Positions 20,861 to 33,769 of a stretch of 64,000 bases of DNA are shown piece after piece. Numbering within the stretch: position 1 is the stretch's first letter; the number at the start of each line of letters is the position of its first letter. A program made the translations under genes and the position numbers. The notes beneath the pieces are model-generated. The model made no database searches. It was not told the origin of the DNA and saw only the letters and a list, made by a program, of their open reading frames with translations. The DNA is from Prochilodus magdalenae (lineage: Eukaryota > Chordata > Actinopteri > Characiformes > Prochilodontidae). The DNA is taken from the NCBI GenBank assembly GCA_024036415.1, contig JAMWET010003158.1, positions 157,501 through 221,500 on the forward strand, in the 5' to 3' direction.

Positions 20861-22078
20861 GGTGGGTGTGGCTATTATAGTAGTTGGCGAGCCATGCTAA
20901 GTCACTTGGGTGACTGGTTTTATCAGGCTTATTAAACTTTCCCTGCTCTTAGACCACCATTAAAAGAGCCATCATTATAGTCAGTGTTATTGAAGTGAAC
21001 ATAGTCCTCAGTATGGTGTCCATTCAACTCCATTCAAATGGGCTATACTTTATAAACCGACCAAAACTCAACATCATCACAGTGTGACAATGGTGGCCAG
21101 CTATTAAGAGGAATTTGGCCTATTTGGCATACAAGTCTTAACAGCGGGCTGCCCATTATAACATGGTTTAAGATCAAGCTTTATTCAATATGTAGTGTTT
21201 CTGAAGGTGTCATAGCCTTACCTCAATCGAACCCTTATGAAAACGAGGCCATTCTGGAAGAAATATCAGACGTCTTGTAAGAAAAATGACGAGCTGTTTT
21301 AATGAAGCAGAAAAGCAAGTTTAAGGTTTAAGTTTACCTGCTGAATTCTGCACCCCCTTGCAAATTTTATTATTATTTCACTGTCTTTTTATCTCTGGTA
21401 TCTCAATGAATATTACTGACCAACATTTGTTGCTGCACCTCATTACCTGTACATCACCTGTTTACATCCTGTACCGACTGCCAACATCACTGTAACTCTG
21501 ACTCCCTATACCATCAGTATATAGACTGCCAGATTATCAGTATCTGTGTAGCTAGTAAACATAACTGTGAAATATCTTTGAAATATCTTTCAGTAACCGT
21601 GCAGTATATATATGTGCCACTACAATGTAAATCTGTACAGGTTCTTATTGTATTTTAGTGTAGTTTTAACCTAACAATAGAGATTTATTTATTTTGCTTA
21701 TTCTGTAAACCTGCACTTTAGTGTAGCTCCTTTTCTGTATCTGTTCTGCGGCTATTCTTCTGCTGTAATGTTGGATAATAAAAGCTTATTTTATCTTTTC
21801 TTATATTTATACATATTTATATATTTTCTACTTTTTATCTCCAGTGATTTTTGTATTTTTGTGTATTCACTTTCTTGTATAGATTTCTTGCATCATTGTA
21901 ATAAGTGAGATATCTTTATCTAGAACAGACTGTATTATTTAAAGTTTGTAGTGCTGAGTCTACCTATGTTCATACGTGTTATCCTTTTTTATATTCTACT
22001 ACTGTGCTGTATTGTGTAATTGTGTAACTGCTACTGGCTGATAGGTTTCCTTTGGGGTCAATAAAGTATCTATCTATG

Positions 22079-22134
<56 letters not shown>

Positions 22135-24880
22135 ATCCACAGCTGATATAATCAAATCAATATAAATAAAACCAAACGTTTTTGGAAGAGATTATTAAGG
22201 GTTGTCTTACAACATCTCAGTTTATCTTGGTGAGCCTCTGACGACAGGTGTCTGGGATACCTAGAAATGGATGGGAAGACAAGCTATGATTACATTCTAG
22301 TGTTTGATAACATGTACAGTCCAGTCAGATACTAGCATCCCCACCTCAACTCAGTTTTCTGCTTCATTTAAGCCCTGCCCTGCACTGTTCTTACCACACC
22401 CCTGTACTTCTGTAGTTCCGACCCGCCAAATCTCATGAGCTGCATGAAATATGTCTATAGAGGGGAAACCCTATTTACACTTTTGATATACACTGCCATA
22501 GTTGAATATGGAGAGTTCAGTACATAGGACAGACACACACTGTACCTCAAACACTGCTCTTCCTCCTTTAAATACAAATCCTGCATTTCCTAGGTGCAGT
22601 AAAACAGGCAGACTCCAAAATCCTAAACTGTTATGTAAAAGACTGACTGATATTTACAGCCCCAGAATTTAGATACGTGAAGCAACCTTACCAAGGAACC
22701 ACACTGTCAGCAGTCATGTCTGATCTTTAAACGAGGCTGAAATGATTACACCAGCTTCTTAACTGATTCCCCTGTGTATAGTGTGTAACTGATTCATATT
22801 TCTAAAATATAAGGTATTCTAAACATTACACTTAAGCAAACCTAAGCAAACTCTGTCTGAGAGGAAATGCTGGGATTAGCTTTGTTCAGCTACACTTCCG
22901 GTTTTTAGTTTCCCGCACAAAATTAAAAACCTAGAAAGTTGTAAAGCACCAACATCACATTATAGTCATTTTAGAACTGTATATTCAACTAAATCGTTAC
23001 TATTTAATTATATTTTGCTCTAAACATTGATACTATTGTTTGAATCCACTATAGCTGCGCTTAGCTTAGCATAGCATAGCTAGCTCCATGTAAACACAAC
23101 CTGTTACGCGCATGTAGCGAAGAAATGCCAATAAATATAAACAGTTCGGATGTTTTTTCTTGTTACTTGTTTTAACTCGAAGCTAAAGTCAGGTACTTAT
23201 TCGCCATTATCTTGTTTAAATTTTCCCGTTTAGGCACCAGAATATAACTGGACCATTTAAGGTGGAACGGGGCAATTCGAACGAGATGGTGAACTGGAAG
23301 CCAACTAAACCCTCATCGTTTAAACCCCATGAAGGATTTATATGTTATAGTAGCTATTAAGTTAACAATTCCTCAACAATATCCTTCAGCTAACGTTTTC
23401 CTCACAGTATTAGCTCATAGCGACTCAATAATTTGTAATGCCAAAGTTGGTTTTAAATCCGGGTAAACCCGCAGTCCCATTGCACCACTGTTACAGTTTA
23501 AAGGTTCTACTGCACTATTTAAGGTGGAATGCAGAATTAGTAAACAGGAGCCGGCCCAGAATGTAGCTCTGATTGAACTTACACCATGCGGTCACTAGAG
23601 GGCAGTAGAGCGCCACGCCCCCTTTACCGTCCACCGCGGAGAGAAATTCATACAAACTAATCATTTTAATTTATTTACGGCTAAAAAAGTGGAGTTTTAT
23701 TTGCGCACATGTTTTCTGTATTAATATTAACCATGATTTTTTTTATTGAGGTCATTTCTGCAGGCGACTTTTGCTGCGTTAGGCTCAGACAACTATGGAG
23801 TGGATTGAAAGGGGGCTACAACCGAATTTTCAAAATTTCTGCGTAATTGGATGTAAAACAAGCCAGTGTTTTAATGTAAGCCATGTTAAACGAGCTCTAA
23901 TTTTTTTAGCTAATTTTTTTATTTGCTCTAACTGTGGCTTTCTTTCTTTTATTCTTTCTTTCTTTCTTTTTTTCTATTTTCACACTGATGGTGATGGGAA
24001 CCTCTGAAGCCTTTAAAAGCTTGACTAACAGGAAGCTATTACAAGAAATGGTTATGGCTGGTGCCCGAGATGTGGTTTCATGATAGTTTGAAGATAGGAT
24101 TAAGGCCTTAAACAGCTATATATCAACATGTATTAATGATGAAAAAAGTATATGCAGGATGCTCAAAGGCATATTTATATATACCATATTTAATTCTATA
24201 CATAAGAATCACTATGGACAGTAAACACTATGTACAGGTGTAAAGAAAGCAAAAGGTTTCTCTGTATTGAAATCCCTCTTAAGCCACTCTGAAACTGTTT
24301 GTTTACCCTACTGATAAAAACCACCAATGACCATCATGCACGGGATACTGGTTTAAACTACTGGCTTCTGGTTTAGCTAGTCACCCAACATCGTCATGCT
24401 GGCATCCAAGCATACCAACATCCAAAACACGACCTATGCTGATTTTGCTGGTGATTATCAATGATGCTCTGTGCTGGGTAGGCCGCAGTGGGATTCCCCT
24501 TTAAATGGCTTATAAGAAGCATAACAATTCAAAGTCTATTAAAGATGGCGCAGACCTTTTTAAAAATTCTACAAAATAATGTGCATTCTAGAGAAATTTA
24601 CCAATCCCACACTGTTCACAGTAGTGGTGATGGGAACCAGATGTCTGAAAACGTGTAATGCCTTTAAAAGCTTCCTTGCAGAGAGTTATTACACATGAAT
24701 GACACATTGAATATGCTGCATGATGTCTGAGACATGGACTGTATTAAAAATTGTACACTACTGCACACTGTATACCACAGTAGTATGTACTGTATACTGT
24801 ATACGCCCCCTGTGTGTGGTGTACAGTACAGTACTAAGTTCTGACCTACAGTGTGGTATACTAATAGTCACATGACCAGT
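20860..24880. other. Intergenic region upstream of capn12
   Basis: A LINE 3' UTR ends at 22135. 22140-24880 is AT-rich without a recognisable gene. Notable points are a CTCF-like motif at 23592-23606, a 150-bp segment with an AATTTTTTTAGC/TTCTTTCTTTC run near 23900-23970, and a GATGGGAACC...CCTTTAAAAGCTT phrase repeated near 23990 and 24630. That phrase indicates a dispersed low-copy repeat also seen near 25790, 26860, 47120 and 47720. Confidence 0.55.
21390..22135 (+). mobile_element. LINE 3' UTR ending in (ATCT)n
   Basis: Ends GGGGTCAATAAAGTATCTATC followed by about 16 ATCT units (22066-22133), the characteristic 3' end of a fish non-LTR retrotransposon. The upstream sequence (CATTACCTGTACATCACCTG...) is typical of the same UTR. 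No coding part remains. Confidence 0.65.
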
Positions 24881-24886
24881 TACCTC

Positions 24887-25370
24887 ACATTTACCTCAGA
24901 GCTGTTATTACTGTATCCACTGTTTAGAGCTAGCTGCTGCTAACACTGCTCAGTTCACCTGAAATACGGTTAGCCTAGCTGTTAGCTCCCCTCGGCTATT
25001 CCACTCTAAAACTGATCCTCTAAAGCGAGTTCATCTTTTATTAATTTTCAGACCTGTATATTTAACTTTCTGAGGCTCATTCTGATAAAAACACACCCCA
25101 CTACAATCACTACACCCACATTTACCTCAGAGCTGTTATTACTGTACCCACTGTTTAGAGCTAGCTGCTGCTAACACTGCTCAGTTCACCTGAGATACGG
25201 TTAGCCTAGCTGTTAGCTCCCCTCGGCTATTTCACTCTAAAACTGACCCTCTAAAGCGAGTTAATCTTTTATTAATCTTCAGACCTGTATATTTAACTTT
25301 CTGAGGCTCATTCTGATGAAAACACACCCCACTATAATCACTACACCCACAGTTATACTCGGAGCTGGCT
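24887..25370. repeat. 231-bp tandem duplication
   Basis: The unit at 24887-25117 is repeated at 25118-25348 with about 4-5% differences, and a third unit begins at about 25349 but diverges after 20 bp. The unit includes GAGCTAGCTGCTGCTAACACTG and GGTTAGCCTAGCTGTTAGC. Tandem duplication is visible directly in the sequence. Confidence 0.92.
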
Positions 25371-27900
25371 GTGTTTTGCTCCTCAGGGGTGTTACCCACC
25401 GCTATTTTCTCTGGCTGAAGCAGGCTGAGAGCTGGTGAGGCCGCGGTGCATGATGGGATACAGTACACCATGAAGATAGCTCCATCTGTATACTAGAGAC
25501 TCTGACTGGAGTAGAACAACATTCGGGGATCTTCAGCGCACTACAGATCTTCTGTTTGGTCACATACTACATACTAGTTTAGGCAGATTTAGTATGTGAG
25601 TATGTAGTATGCCATTTCCAATGCAGCCTTAGTTCTACATTAGTTTTGATGTAAGATTTTAGTTGAACCATATTGTTTATATACACATCATATCATCCCA
25701 TCATCAGCATTACATACCAAACTCACATGTTGGTTCACTGGTGGTTTTGATAGTAAATAAAGACTATATTTGTGTGGTAGACATGGCAACCCCTGGTTCC
25801 CATCACCACCACTGAAAGTCTCTAAATGACTGTGCACACAACTGAATTATAAAATAACTGGTGGAATTCCCCCTTTTAGGAACCCATTGACTGAGTTCAG
25901 CCATTAAACGATGCGGTAATGTTGAGAAATCAGTGGAATCCTCCTGAACACAGTTGAAACCTGCCCCCACCATTCTACAGTGCACCTGCTCGGCACAGTT
26001 CTGAGTGTCCCCTGCACCTGTATCTCATCATTAGGTGTTTACCTGCACCTGAGTCTCATCATTATCCACATCAAGCATGTTAGAGCAGGATAAACACCAA
26101 CCGGTGCAGAGCAGGTGGACTGCAGGAGAGCTCGAGCTGGGAACCGCTAGTTTAAATGAAATGATGGACCAGCCTATGGGACACATACTTAAGGCTTTAA
26201 CTAGCATCCTTCCACCGTTTCCCTGGCAGCTTGCGGCTCGGAGGCATCTATGACAGGGACAAAAAGCCGCGTAATTGGGGGACTGATCTAAATAATCGTT
26301 CCCCTTTAACTCTATTATTGCCGTCCCTATTATCTCCGTATGGTCTGTGAATTGAGGGATTATGTAGGGTACTGTGATGACAAAGGTCACCGCCCCGCCC
26401 AGACCATGCTACCACTCCCTCAGTGGCCACGACCCTGTTGACCCCACGACCTTCGGGCCTCAATTAGCACCAGCAGCTTCCCAGGCCTTTACCAGAGCAC
26501 GATAAAAAAGGGTCAAAGGAGTGAATGGGGACAGGCCAGTGTGAACGTCTGTCTGTTGGACTGTCATGTCTCAGTACGTGCATGGTTCATTCCCTGGGCC
26601 TCCTGGGGCCTCTGTGTCCTCTATTCTGTCCCACACGTCTGAGGTGGACCTCGGTTTCCTCTCTCTGAACAATGTGGTGACCCATGCACAGTTCTAATGC
26701 AGTGCTCAGTGGCTTTAGTCTAGTACTCTTAAACTCCACAGAACCACCACTGCTGTAGCTAGAAGGGGAATTCCACTAATCTTTCGAAATTTCAGGATGA
26801 AAAAAAGTGGTTGGGATGTAAACAAAGTCATTCGGAGGGCTTTGGTGTGTCAGGGTGATGGGAACCAGCGGTTGTGCCATCTACAGCTTGTTTTCTTTAT
26901 TGACCAAACAGACCAAACACCTGTCATCTGAGTTTTATATGCAATAATGGTTGTAAGAAAAGCCAGACAATTATGTTTTAGGCATCAGGCAATGTATACT
27001 TAAGCATATCATCCAAAGGGATTTTGTGTGGAGGCACTAAATGCTTCGGGTGTCCGGTTTCTATCACTACCACTGTGGCTGTGAGTTTGTATAGAACAGC
27101 TTGTTTCTTATCAAACTACTCATCTGTGCATCGGTCAAAAGTTTGGGGACACCAAATCATCACTTGATCACTTCATACATCATCAATAACAAACTGAAGT
27201 CCTTCTGTTGGCCTGTATACTTTCTTATGCCCCAATGTTCAGGGGACCCCCACAGGACCACCACACAGCAGGTATTATATAGGTGGTGGATCATTCTTAG
27301 CACTGCAGGGTCACTGATGTGGTGGCATGTGCATTTAAGGCTGTCAGTACTATTCCCACCCACCATACAGCAGTTTATCACTTTTGGAAAGACCCAAACC
27401 CTTAAGCTCTCAACTTGTGGGGACTTGTGGGGTCCTCATTCTGTTTAGTTAGCTATGCTAGTTACTTGGAGCTAATGCTAGCAGCTAACGCTCCCTATAC
27501 TAGCTACTGGCTTTCCACCTGGACATCAACACACAGTAGATTTAAATGGTTCTCTACTATGAATCTCTCAGTTTAAATTGATCTGCTTCAACCGGCAAGC
27601 ATGGACACAATCACACAGCATGGCTGCTACTTACAGGCTGCTGTTGGGGCTGTGATGCTATCAAAGGTGGAACTGCAAAATTTCCATCCCGCCTTAAATG
27701 GTGCCACAGCAGTATTCTGGGGCTAAATAAGCTGTAGCATTTAAGGCGGAATGGAAGATGAACTTCAGACGTGCCCAGTTCAGTTACTTGGAATGGAAAT
27801 GAAAAGTTTTGACAACTACTTCACAGATGTCTCCACATTGTTGCTGTCAGTCTGTGGTTGTGTGAAAATGTTAGGGGTGTAAATATCCATGAGTTGCGTC
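25370..27900. other. Intergenic, mostly unassigned
   Basis: Contains a repeat-poor GC-balanced block (26220-26480) that looks regulatory, and a segment at 27225-27345 (CCACACAGCAGGTATTA...GGTGGTGGATCATTCTTAGCACTGC) that I recognise as a common fish DNA-repeat module also present in rearranged form near 33640-33760. No coding frame supported. Confidence 0.5.
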
Positions 27901-27904
27901 AGTT

Positions 27905-28335
27905 ATGATGGCGTGGTGGGTAGTGCCATCGCCTCCCAGTAACAACGGCTTAGGTTTGATTGCCAACTGAGGGCCCCGGGGTCCTTTCTCTATGGTGTTT
28001 CCATGTTCTCCCTGTGTCTGTGTGGGTTCTTCCAGCACCAATGGCCTGGATTTGATTCCTAGCTGGGGCGTATGGGGGCTTTTCTGGGTGGAGATGGCAT
28101 GTTGTCCCTGAGTCATTGTGTGTCAGTGTTTCCTCCCACGGTCCAAAGGCATGCGGCTAGGTGAACTGGAGATGCTAAACAACCCCTGTGTGTGTGTGTG
28201 TGTGTGTGTGCCATGTGATGGACTGGCCCCCAGTCCAAGAGGTCCAGGAGGTTTACTGCCTTCTGACCAGAGCACTGGGATAGGCTCCAAAAACCCACTG
28301 CAGCTCAGAGGGATATAGTGGCTTAGAAGATGAGT
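27905..28335 (+). repeat. SINE-like interspersed repeat (A/B-box type), copy 1
   Basis: Starts GGCGTGGTGGGTAGTGCCATCGCC (A-box-like), then GGTTTGATTGCC (B-box-like), then CATGTTCTCCCTGTGTCTG, GGCATGCGGCTAGGTGAACTGGAGATGCTAAA and GATAGGCTCC, the order seen in a very common fish repeat. A small duplication of the front part and a (TG)n at 28188-28211 interrupt it. Confidence 0.75.
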
Positions 28336-28339
28336 GAGT

Positions 28340-29655
28340 GTCACGTAACAGCTTAAGATTTTGGGACCGGCTTGTTTTGCCATTCTCCCTAGATGCAGGG
28401 TTTGTGTCTGAAGGAGGATCAACAGTGTTTAAGGTTCACGGTACGTCAGTTCTATGTACTGAACTCTCAATAACGTAAATATCGCTATGGCACATTTAAC
28501 ATAGTGGGGTAAAAATAAAGCATCAAATGTGTCTTGTGCAAAAGCTATGGCACACCTTCCCCCAACATGATAAATTTCTGTTTACAGCCCTGAAGTTTGC
28601 AGACCAGTACAGAGCATGCAGTAGTTAATCAGCAAAACGTTTTTTGACCAGGTGTTTAAACGTCTGCATACAGAAATTTACATATGCACATAATAAAGTG
28701 TTCCCCTGGAGCCTGGGTGTGGTGGGGTGGGACCCCAGGTAGTGCTCAGAGGTTTGTGAATACTTTGAACGTTCAGTTAAAGGTAAAGGAGATATTAAGA
28801 TACTGCAGTTACTTTGTAACTACATGCTGAAACAGTGCCTTGTCCTGGGAGCCTCTGGTGTTGGGAAATGTACCAAGCCAGCCCACCTGAAAGGCCTCTG
28901 AGTCTAGTTTAACCAGTTCTGCTGTCTCCAGTCCAGCGCCGCTCCGTACAGTAAAGGGTCCTGCCTTCCAGGAAGGAGAAGAGAGCAGGTTGACACACGA
29001 GTGCTATTGCAAGCAGTTCATGACTCTGTGTGCCTAGCTGAGGCCAGTTAAACCAGTCTGTCCATCCATGTCTGGTAACCTGGAGTGACCCAGATCACAC
29101 TCACCACCATATCAGTGTGTGTATATGAATATGTGATGATAGGTGCAGTGGTCACCAGAAGCTGTATGTTAATATCATGCTACGGCTGTTTTTTTTCACT
29201 TCTGTTTATCAGAGGCACTTCTTTGAGGTTGTGAGGGAGCAGGGTGGAATGCAGTGAGGTGTGTGTGTGTGTGGGCGTGGGTGCACATGTGTGTGTTTAT
29301 GCGGAAGGTTGCCGGAGGAGGTCGGTCGCACATATTTGATCTGTTTGCTGTGCAGGTGCTTAGGCCGGCCTTTAAGCTGCTTCTGCTCTGTTTTCTGGCT
29401 GTGACACCCATGAGAGAGAGGTGAGGGCTTGTTCTCACCTTTTCAGTTACAGAAGTAAAGTTGTGAACAGCAGGCCCTATCAAGATTTCAGCTGGTGTGA
29501 AATCAGCCTCTCTATCGGTGAGAAAACAGAGGGCAGGTCTGGAGATTTGAACTCGCAGCGCAGCAACCGCCGCCACCTATCTGTAATTCACACTCACTAT
29601 CAATGCATCAGAACACTCAGGCAGCTGAAAAATCGAATGCACCGTTTCCACCTTG
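28340..29655. other. Intergenic, unassigned
   Basis: No gene or clear repeat recognised, apart from a GT-rich stretch at 29259-29300. Confidence 0.5.
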
Positions 29656-29659
29656 CTGC

Positions 29660-29940
29660 AATGGAGAACAATGAGGGCAGTGGGTAGCGCTATTGACTCA
29701 CTCCAAGAAGGGCCTGCTGGGGTGACCGGTGTCCTATCTGTGTGGAGTTTGCATATTCTCCCCGTGTCTGTGTGGGTGGGTTTCCTCTAGGTGCTCTGGT
29801 TTCCTACCACAGTCTAAAGACATGCAGCCAGCTCAAAACGAGATGCTGAATTCAATGTGCACGCTGGTGTGTCTGCCCTGTGGTGGGCTGGTGGACGGTC
29901 CAGGGTGTTTCCTGCATTGGGACCAGTGAGTGAGCACTCT
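29660..29940 (+). repeat. SINE-like interspersed repeat, copy 2
   Basis: Same consensus as the repeat at 27905: GAGGGCAGTGGGTAGCGC, TATTCTCCCCGTGTCTGTGTGGG, AGACATGCAGCCAGCTCAAAACGAG, CCCTGTGGTGGGCTGGTGGACGGTCCAGGGTG. Truncated at the 3' end. Confidence 0.73.
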
Positions 29941-30199
29941 AAGCAAGCCTCATTCCTCTAGTTCTAAAATAGGGAGGTTGTAATGTTGGATAGCCAAAAT
30001 GTAAATTTCGATTTCCACCAAACCACAGGCCTGAGGACATGGGGTCAGTTAGCTGGGTCACTGCCCCGCTACTCATTCAGCGTTCTGTACTAAACTCAAC
30101 ATTTTGAGTCATGCTTCTACGATGGTAGGCAGCAAAACCCAACCTCCTATCAATCAAGGTGAAGGTTCTTCTCCTGGTAAGATCATTTAAGGGCAAGTA

Positions 30200-31720
30200 G
30201 TCTATGAAAGGAACAGTAAACGCAGTGATGGCTGAAGCTCTTGGTCAAAAGGGAGACAGACACATCAAACAAACAAGCTGCTGGTATCCTCAGAACAATG
30301 AACTGTTGAAAGGCCTCCCAGACATGAGGAGGGAGAGGGCTTCAGGGAGAAGGGGCGAATCTAGAGAATGCTCGCTCGCTGAAGCTATGGAGGCTTGATG
30401 AAAGAATGGTGAGTAGCCCGGCTGAAGAGGGACCTGAGAGTGCAAGAGGGATTGCCGGGAAGACAAAGATGAGACAGATAAGGAGGAGCGAGGTTGTTTA
30501 GAGCTGTGTACGTGGGAGCAGCAGGATTTTGGAATGTATACAGTACATGGGAAGCCAGTGGAGATATAGGAGAATGGGTGTGATGTAGTAATGTGATTGG
30601 ATGCGAGTGAGGAGACAAGTGGTGGAGTTTTGGACTATCCGGAACCTGCAAAGAAAAGAGGTGCCAGGCGCAAAGAGAGTTAGTCCGGACAACCAGAGAT
30701 GAGTAAGGGTTTCCACAACAAACTTGGAAGCTGGCCGACACCTGCCTTTAAAATGACTCAACTTACACACCATGGAGTTTTTTGCCTGTCTGGTTTCCGG
30801 AGGGTAGGCTCCACCCCTGCCATCTCAGACTGGCAGGATCAGTGAAGGTCTTGACACTCCTAGATCTGGACCTTAGATATGGCCTGTGCCAAAGACTCAT
30901 CTCTCAGTATTACCATATAACCTATATACATTGGAACCACATGCTGTTCTTCAGGCCTCATGGTGCAACACATGCTGCACAATGTACAGGACTACAGGAA
31001 TACAATTACAAGTACACCAGAGAATAATAAACAGCGTAACTACACAAGGCAATAAATACTATACATTACAATGTACCAATATACGAATGGGGAATCGATG
31101 TTTAGCCACAGCTGATAATTCAGGAAGTAGTGCCAACACTTGGGTTAAGACTTATAGCAGAATCAGAGTTTTCAAAAATCCCATCGATTAAGCCCATCCC
31201 TTTCTTCACTTCGGCTAACATAGACAGCAAACAAAAGAGCCGAGTTGAGGATGACAATGTGTTTTGGAACCAGAAGTGGGAAAGATACACGGTTGCATCA
31301 TTAGTGATAGAACCAGTTTTACGGGGCCTTGATTTGGACCCTGATATCAGTCTTATCGCTATTTAGCATGAGGAAGTTGTGTTTGATCCAGTGTTTGATT
31401 ACAGAGTGTTGACTAAGGGTTGAATTTATAACGGACTTAAGACAGCTGGAAGTCGTCCACATTACAGATGAAAATCTAGACTGAAGCAATGCATGATGAA
31501 TAATAAACAGGATTGGCCCATGTACTGAACCTTGTGGAACTCCTTGTGTTACAGCAGAGGTGGTGGATATACAGCCAGGCAGAGTAATAAACTGCTTTCT
31601 ACCAGTTAAGATGTAAACCAGTCCAGGGCAGAGCTGAGCTGAGCTGTCAATGTCCAGTTTATGCAATGTTGACAGGAGGACTGAACGACACCCTGTGTCG
31701 AAAGTTGAGCTCACTTGTAT
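30200..31720 (-). mobile_element. L2-like LINE fragment with broken reverse transcriptase
   Basis: On the minus strand the frame at 31714-31319 contains GRKQFITLPG, TQGVPQGSVHGPILF and FLMLNSDKTDI, the L2-type reverse-transcriptase order, with the catalytic Y-A-D-D region lost to frameshift. Further along, 30700-30385 reads YITPILLYLHWLP...NLAPPYLSHL...CTLRS, the C-terminal region of the same LINE class. About 600 bp of unrelated sequence separates them. Pseudogenic. Confidence 0.75.
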
Positions 31721-31734
31721 TGTGAGAAGTAGAA

Positions 31735-32560
31735 AATGCGGTTTCTAATCTATGGGAAAAAATCCCTTGCAGATTTCTTAATAGAACTGAAAGCAGATCT
31801 CCTGAAAAGAATGCAAGCTCTAATTATTAATCTGGTGAATGATTAATATTAATGAATAATTCATATTATATTATAAATAGTTTAAGACTTTGTATATGCT
31901 AACTAATGAATACCTTGCTCCTACCAGCCACTTTGACTGTCAATGGTATAAATGAAGGGTGGTCTTCTTTTATTCAAGAAGCAAGAACTGTGGACCCCAA
32001 GCATGTCTGGACCATAAAGGGGTGGAGCCATTACAGCTCTCACTGTCTGTGGCTCATGAACTTTCATGGCCTACATAGAGCCCTTCCTCAAGCTGACTTC
32101 AGCGGCTAGTGATCTCTGAATTCAAGTTCGATGAGAAGATTGTTTTGAAGCGAAGCGTTTGACCACATCGTGTGCGGGCCGCTGGAATGCGTGCACTGCA
32201 AGCCGCAGCAGGCTGACCCACATCTTCCTGTCACTTGTGGTGAGCGCGCGTCATTATATAAGGCCCCATATCTGCGCATGCTATCTCCACACATTGTGGC
32301 CTGGCTACCTGTATGTCACGGCAGGCCATTGTGAGGCAGCTGGACCGTTGTGTCCCGCTCCCATGTGTGGTGCTGGGGGTGTTGTTGGTGTAATTTTAGG
32401 CTTCAGATTTCTCTTTGTGGTCTACGTGGAGGACTGGGGCGGGAACTCAGGTTATGGGAAGAAAGATTTAGGAGAGTGCTTCTGTGGTTTCGCCTTTTAA
32501 CAGATCCTCCTCTCTCTTCTTCCCTCTCTCGCTCCGGCAGAGCTGCCACAAGAGCCCCCC
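31735..32560. other. Tc1 remnant and unassigned intergenic sequence
   Basis: 31735-31815 resembles the C-terminal coding remnant seen near 15070 and 45180 (GAAAGCAGATCTCCTGAAAAG). 31900-32560 has GC-richer sequence with no supported frame; the open frames there carry no domain. Confidence 0.4.
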
Positions 32561-32569
32561 GTCCCGGGG

Positions 32570-32900
32570 GAGAGGGGATGACGAAACCGGCTCCGGATGG
32601 CCATGCTTCTTTAAGGGATGTAATTAAGAATGGTTAATTGCCTTTTTATAAAACCAGAAAGTGTGAGCTTATTCGCCATACAGCCGTATACGCCAAACGT
32701 AACATAAATCACACTGTGTGTTTCGGCTCGCGCTGGGGCCCTCGCTCAGCCATAGAAAGTGCTGTGCGTGCGGGTCTCCTTGTAATCTAATAACACAGAG
32801 CTTTTAATTGCACACAAATAGTGATTTGATTGAGCCCCAGTTGCCACTCTCATTAATTGTCATAGAAATGGCTCGAGTGAATTCAGCAGCTGTTCGGTTG
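32570..32900. promoter_or_regulatory. Candidate conserved non-coding element
   Basis: Repeat-free island between transposons, dense in homeodomain-type cores (GTAATTAAG, GTTAATTG, TTTTAATTGCAC, CATTAATTGTCA) and ATTTGATTGAG. Its texture matches developmental enhancers. Conservation is not shown; this is inference from composition. Confidence 0.35.
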
Positions 32901-32924
32901 GTGATGCTTAAGAAATAAGCTCAC

Positions 32925-33380
32925 TGGACAAAAAACGAGTCACCTTGTGTCTTTAAGATGGTAGTAACTTCAGGCTCCTCCACGAGGATGATGGGGCTGC
33001 TATAAATCTCTGCGGGTGTGAGTGACGGGATCCAAAGATTGAGAAGAGGTGCTACAGTGCAGGGAATGTCTCGTTCCATGTGTGGAAAATGGCTCCAGAG
33101 CAGATGTTAATGATTGGCTAAAAGGAGGGACTGAGCATGTGGGCGTGGCCAAAGACCATAGTGTGAAGGAAGTAGCTGAATCTGCAGGTGTATGGAAGCG
33201 TACGGTCATACGGGTCTACCAGTGGCTAAAATCCCAGTCTACAGGAAACTCTCCTCGGAATTGTGCCAGGGAAGGCATCTACCAAATCTGGCCCAACTGA
33301 GCAATTGTGAGCATTGATGTGGCCTACATCCAGCATGTCCAGTCCATGCTAAATTCAATCACAGCTGGTATCGATGTCAG
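32925..33380 (+). mobile_element. Tc1-B family copy 2
   Basis: Begins TCACTGGACAAAAAACGAG and carries the HTH-like reading [19 protein letters not shown], then ends near TCACAGCTGGTATC. Direct relative of 39765-40235 and inverted relative of 5300-5850. No transposase core. Confidence 0.7.
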
Positions 33381-33765
33381 AAGAAAACCATGTATCCCAA
33401 AGGGAAACTTTATATTATAGACGTATATAGACACCACAATAAGTATTAAGGGTGTTCTGAACACGCTGTGATTTCTGGAGCGCTCTGTTTGATGCCATGC
33501 AGTCGTGTGTCATGCATGTTGGTATGTATTCAACTTTAAGACGGTCCAGTTCAAACCATACGCAGTTCTATTTATCAGACCTATGGCAATAATCTCTACC
33601 CCCGTTAACCGCACTCAGTTGGCTGGCTGAATTAAACCCAGTGATGACACTGATACATGTAAAATGCTGTTGTTCCACCACCACACACACTGCCATACCA
33701 CTACTATGGCAGTGTCACTGCTGTGCTGACAAGATGCACCACCCAAATAATATCTGTTCAAGAGC
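33380..33765. repeat. Unclassified DNA-repeat module
   Basis: 33640-33760 contains CACTACTATGGCAGTGTCACTGCTGTGCTGACAAGATGCACCACCCAAATAATA, a recognisable fish interspersed module related to 27225-27345. The first 260 bp are unassigned. Confidence 0.45.
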
Positions 33766-33769
33766 CTAC

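Noticed and set aside
23592..23606. CTCF-like TCACTAGAGGGCAGT
   Set aside because: Fits the core less well than the 56228 and 63279 sites and has no context; left out as a feature.
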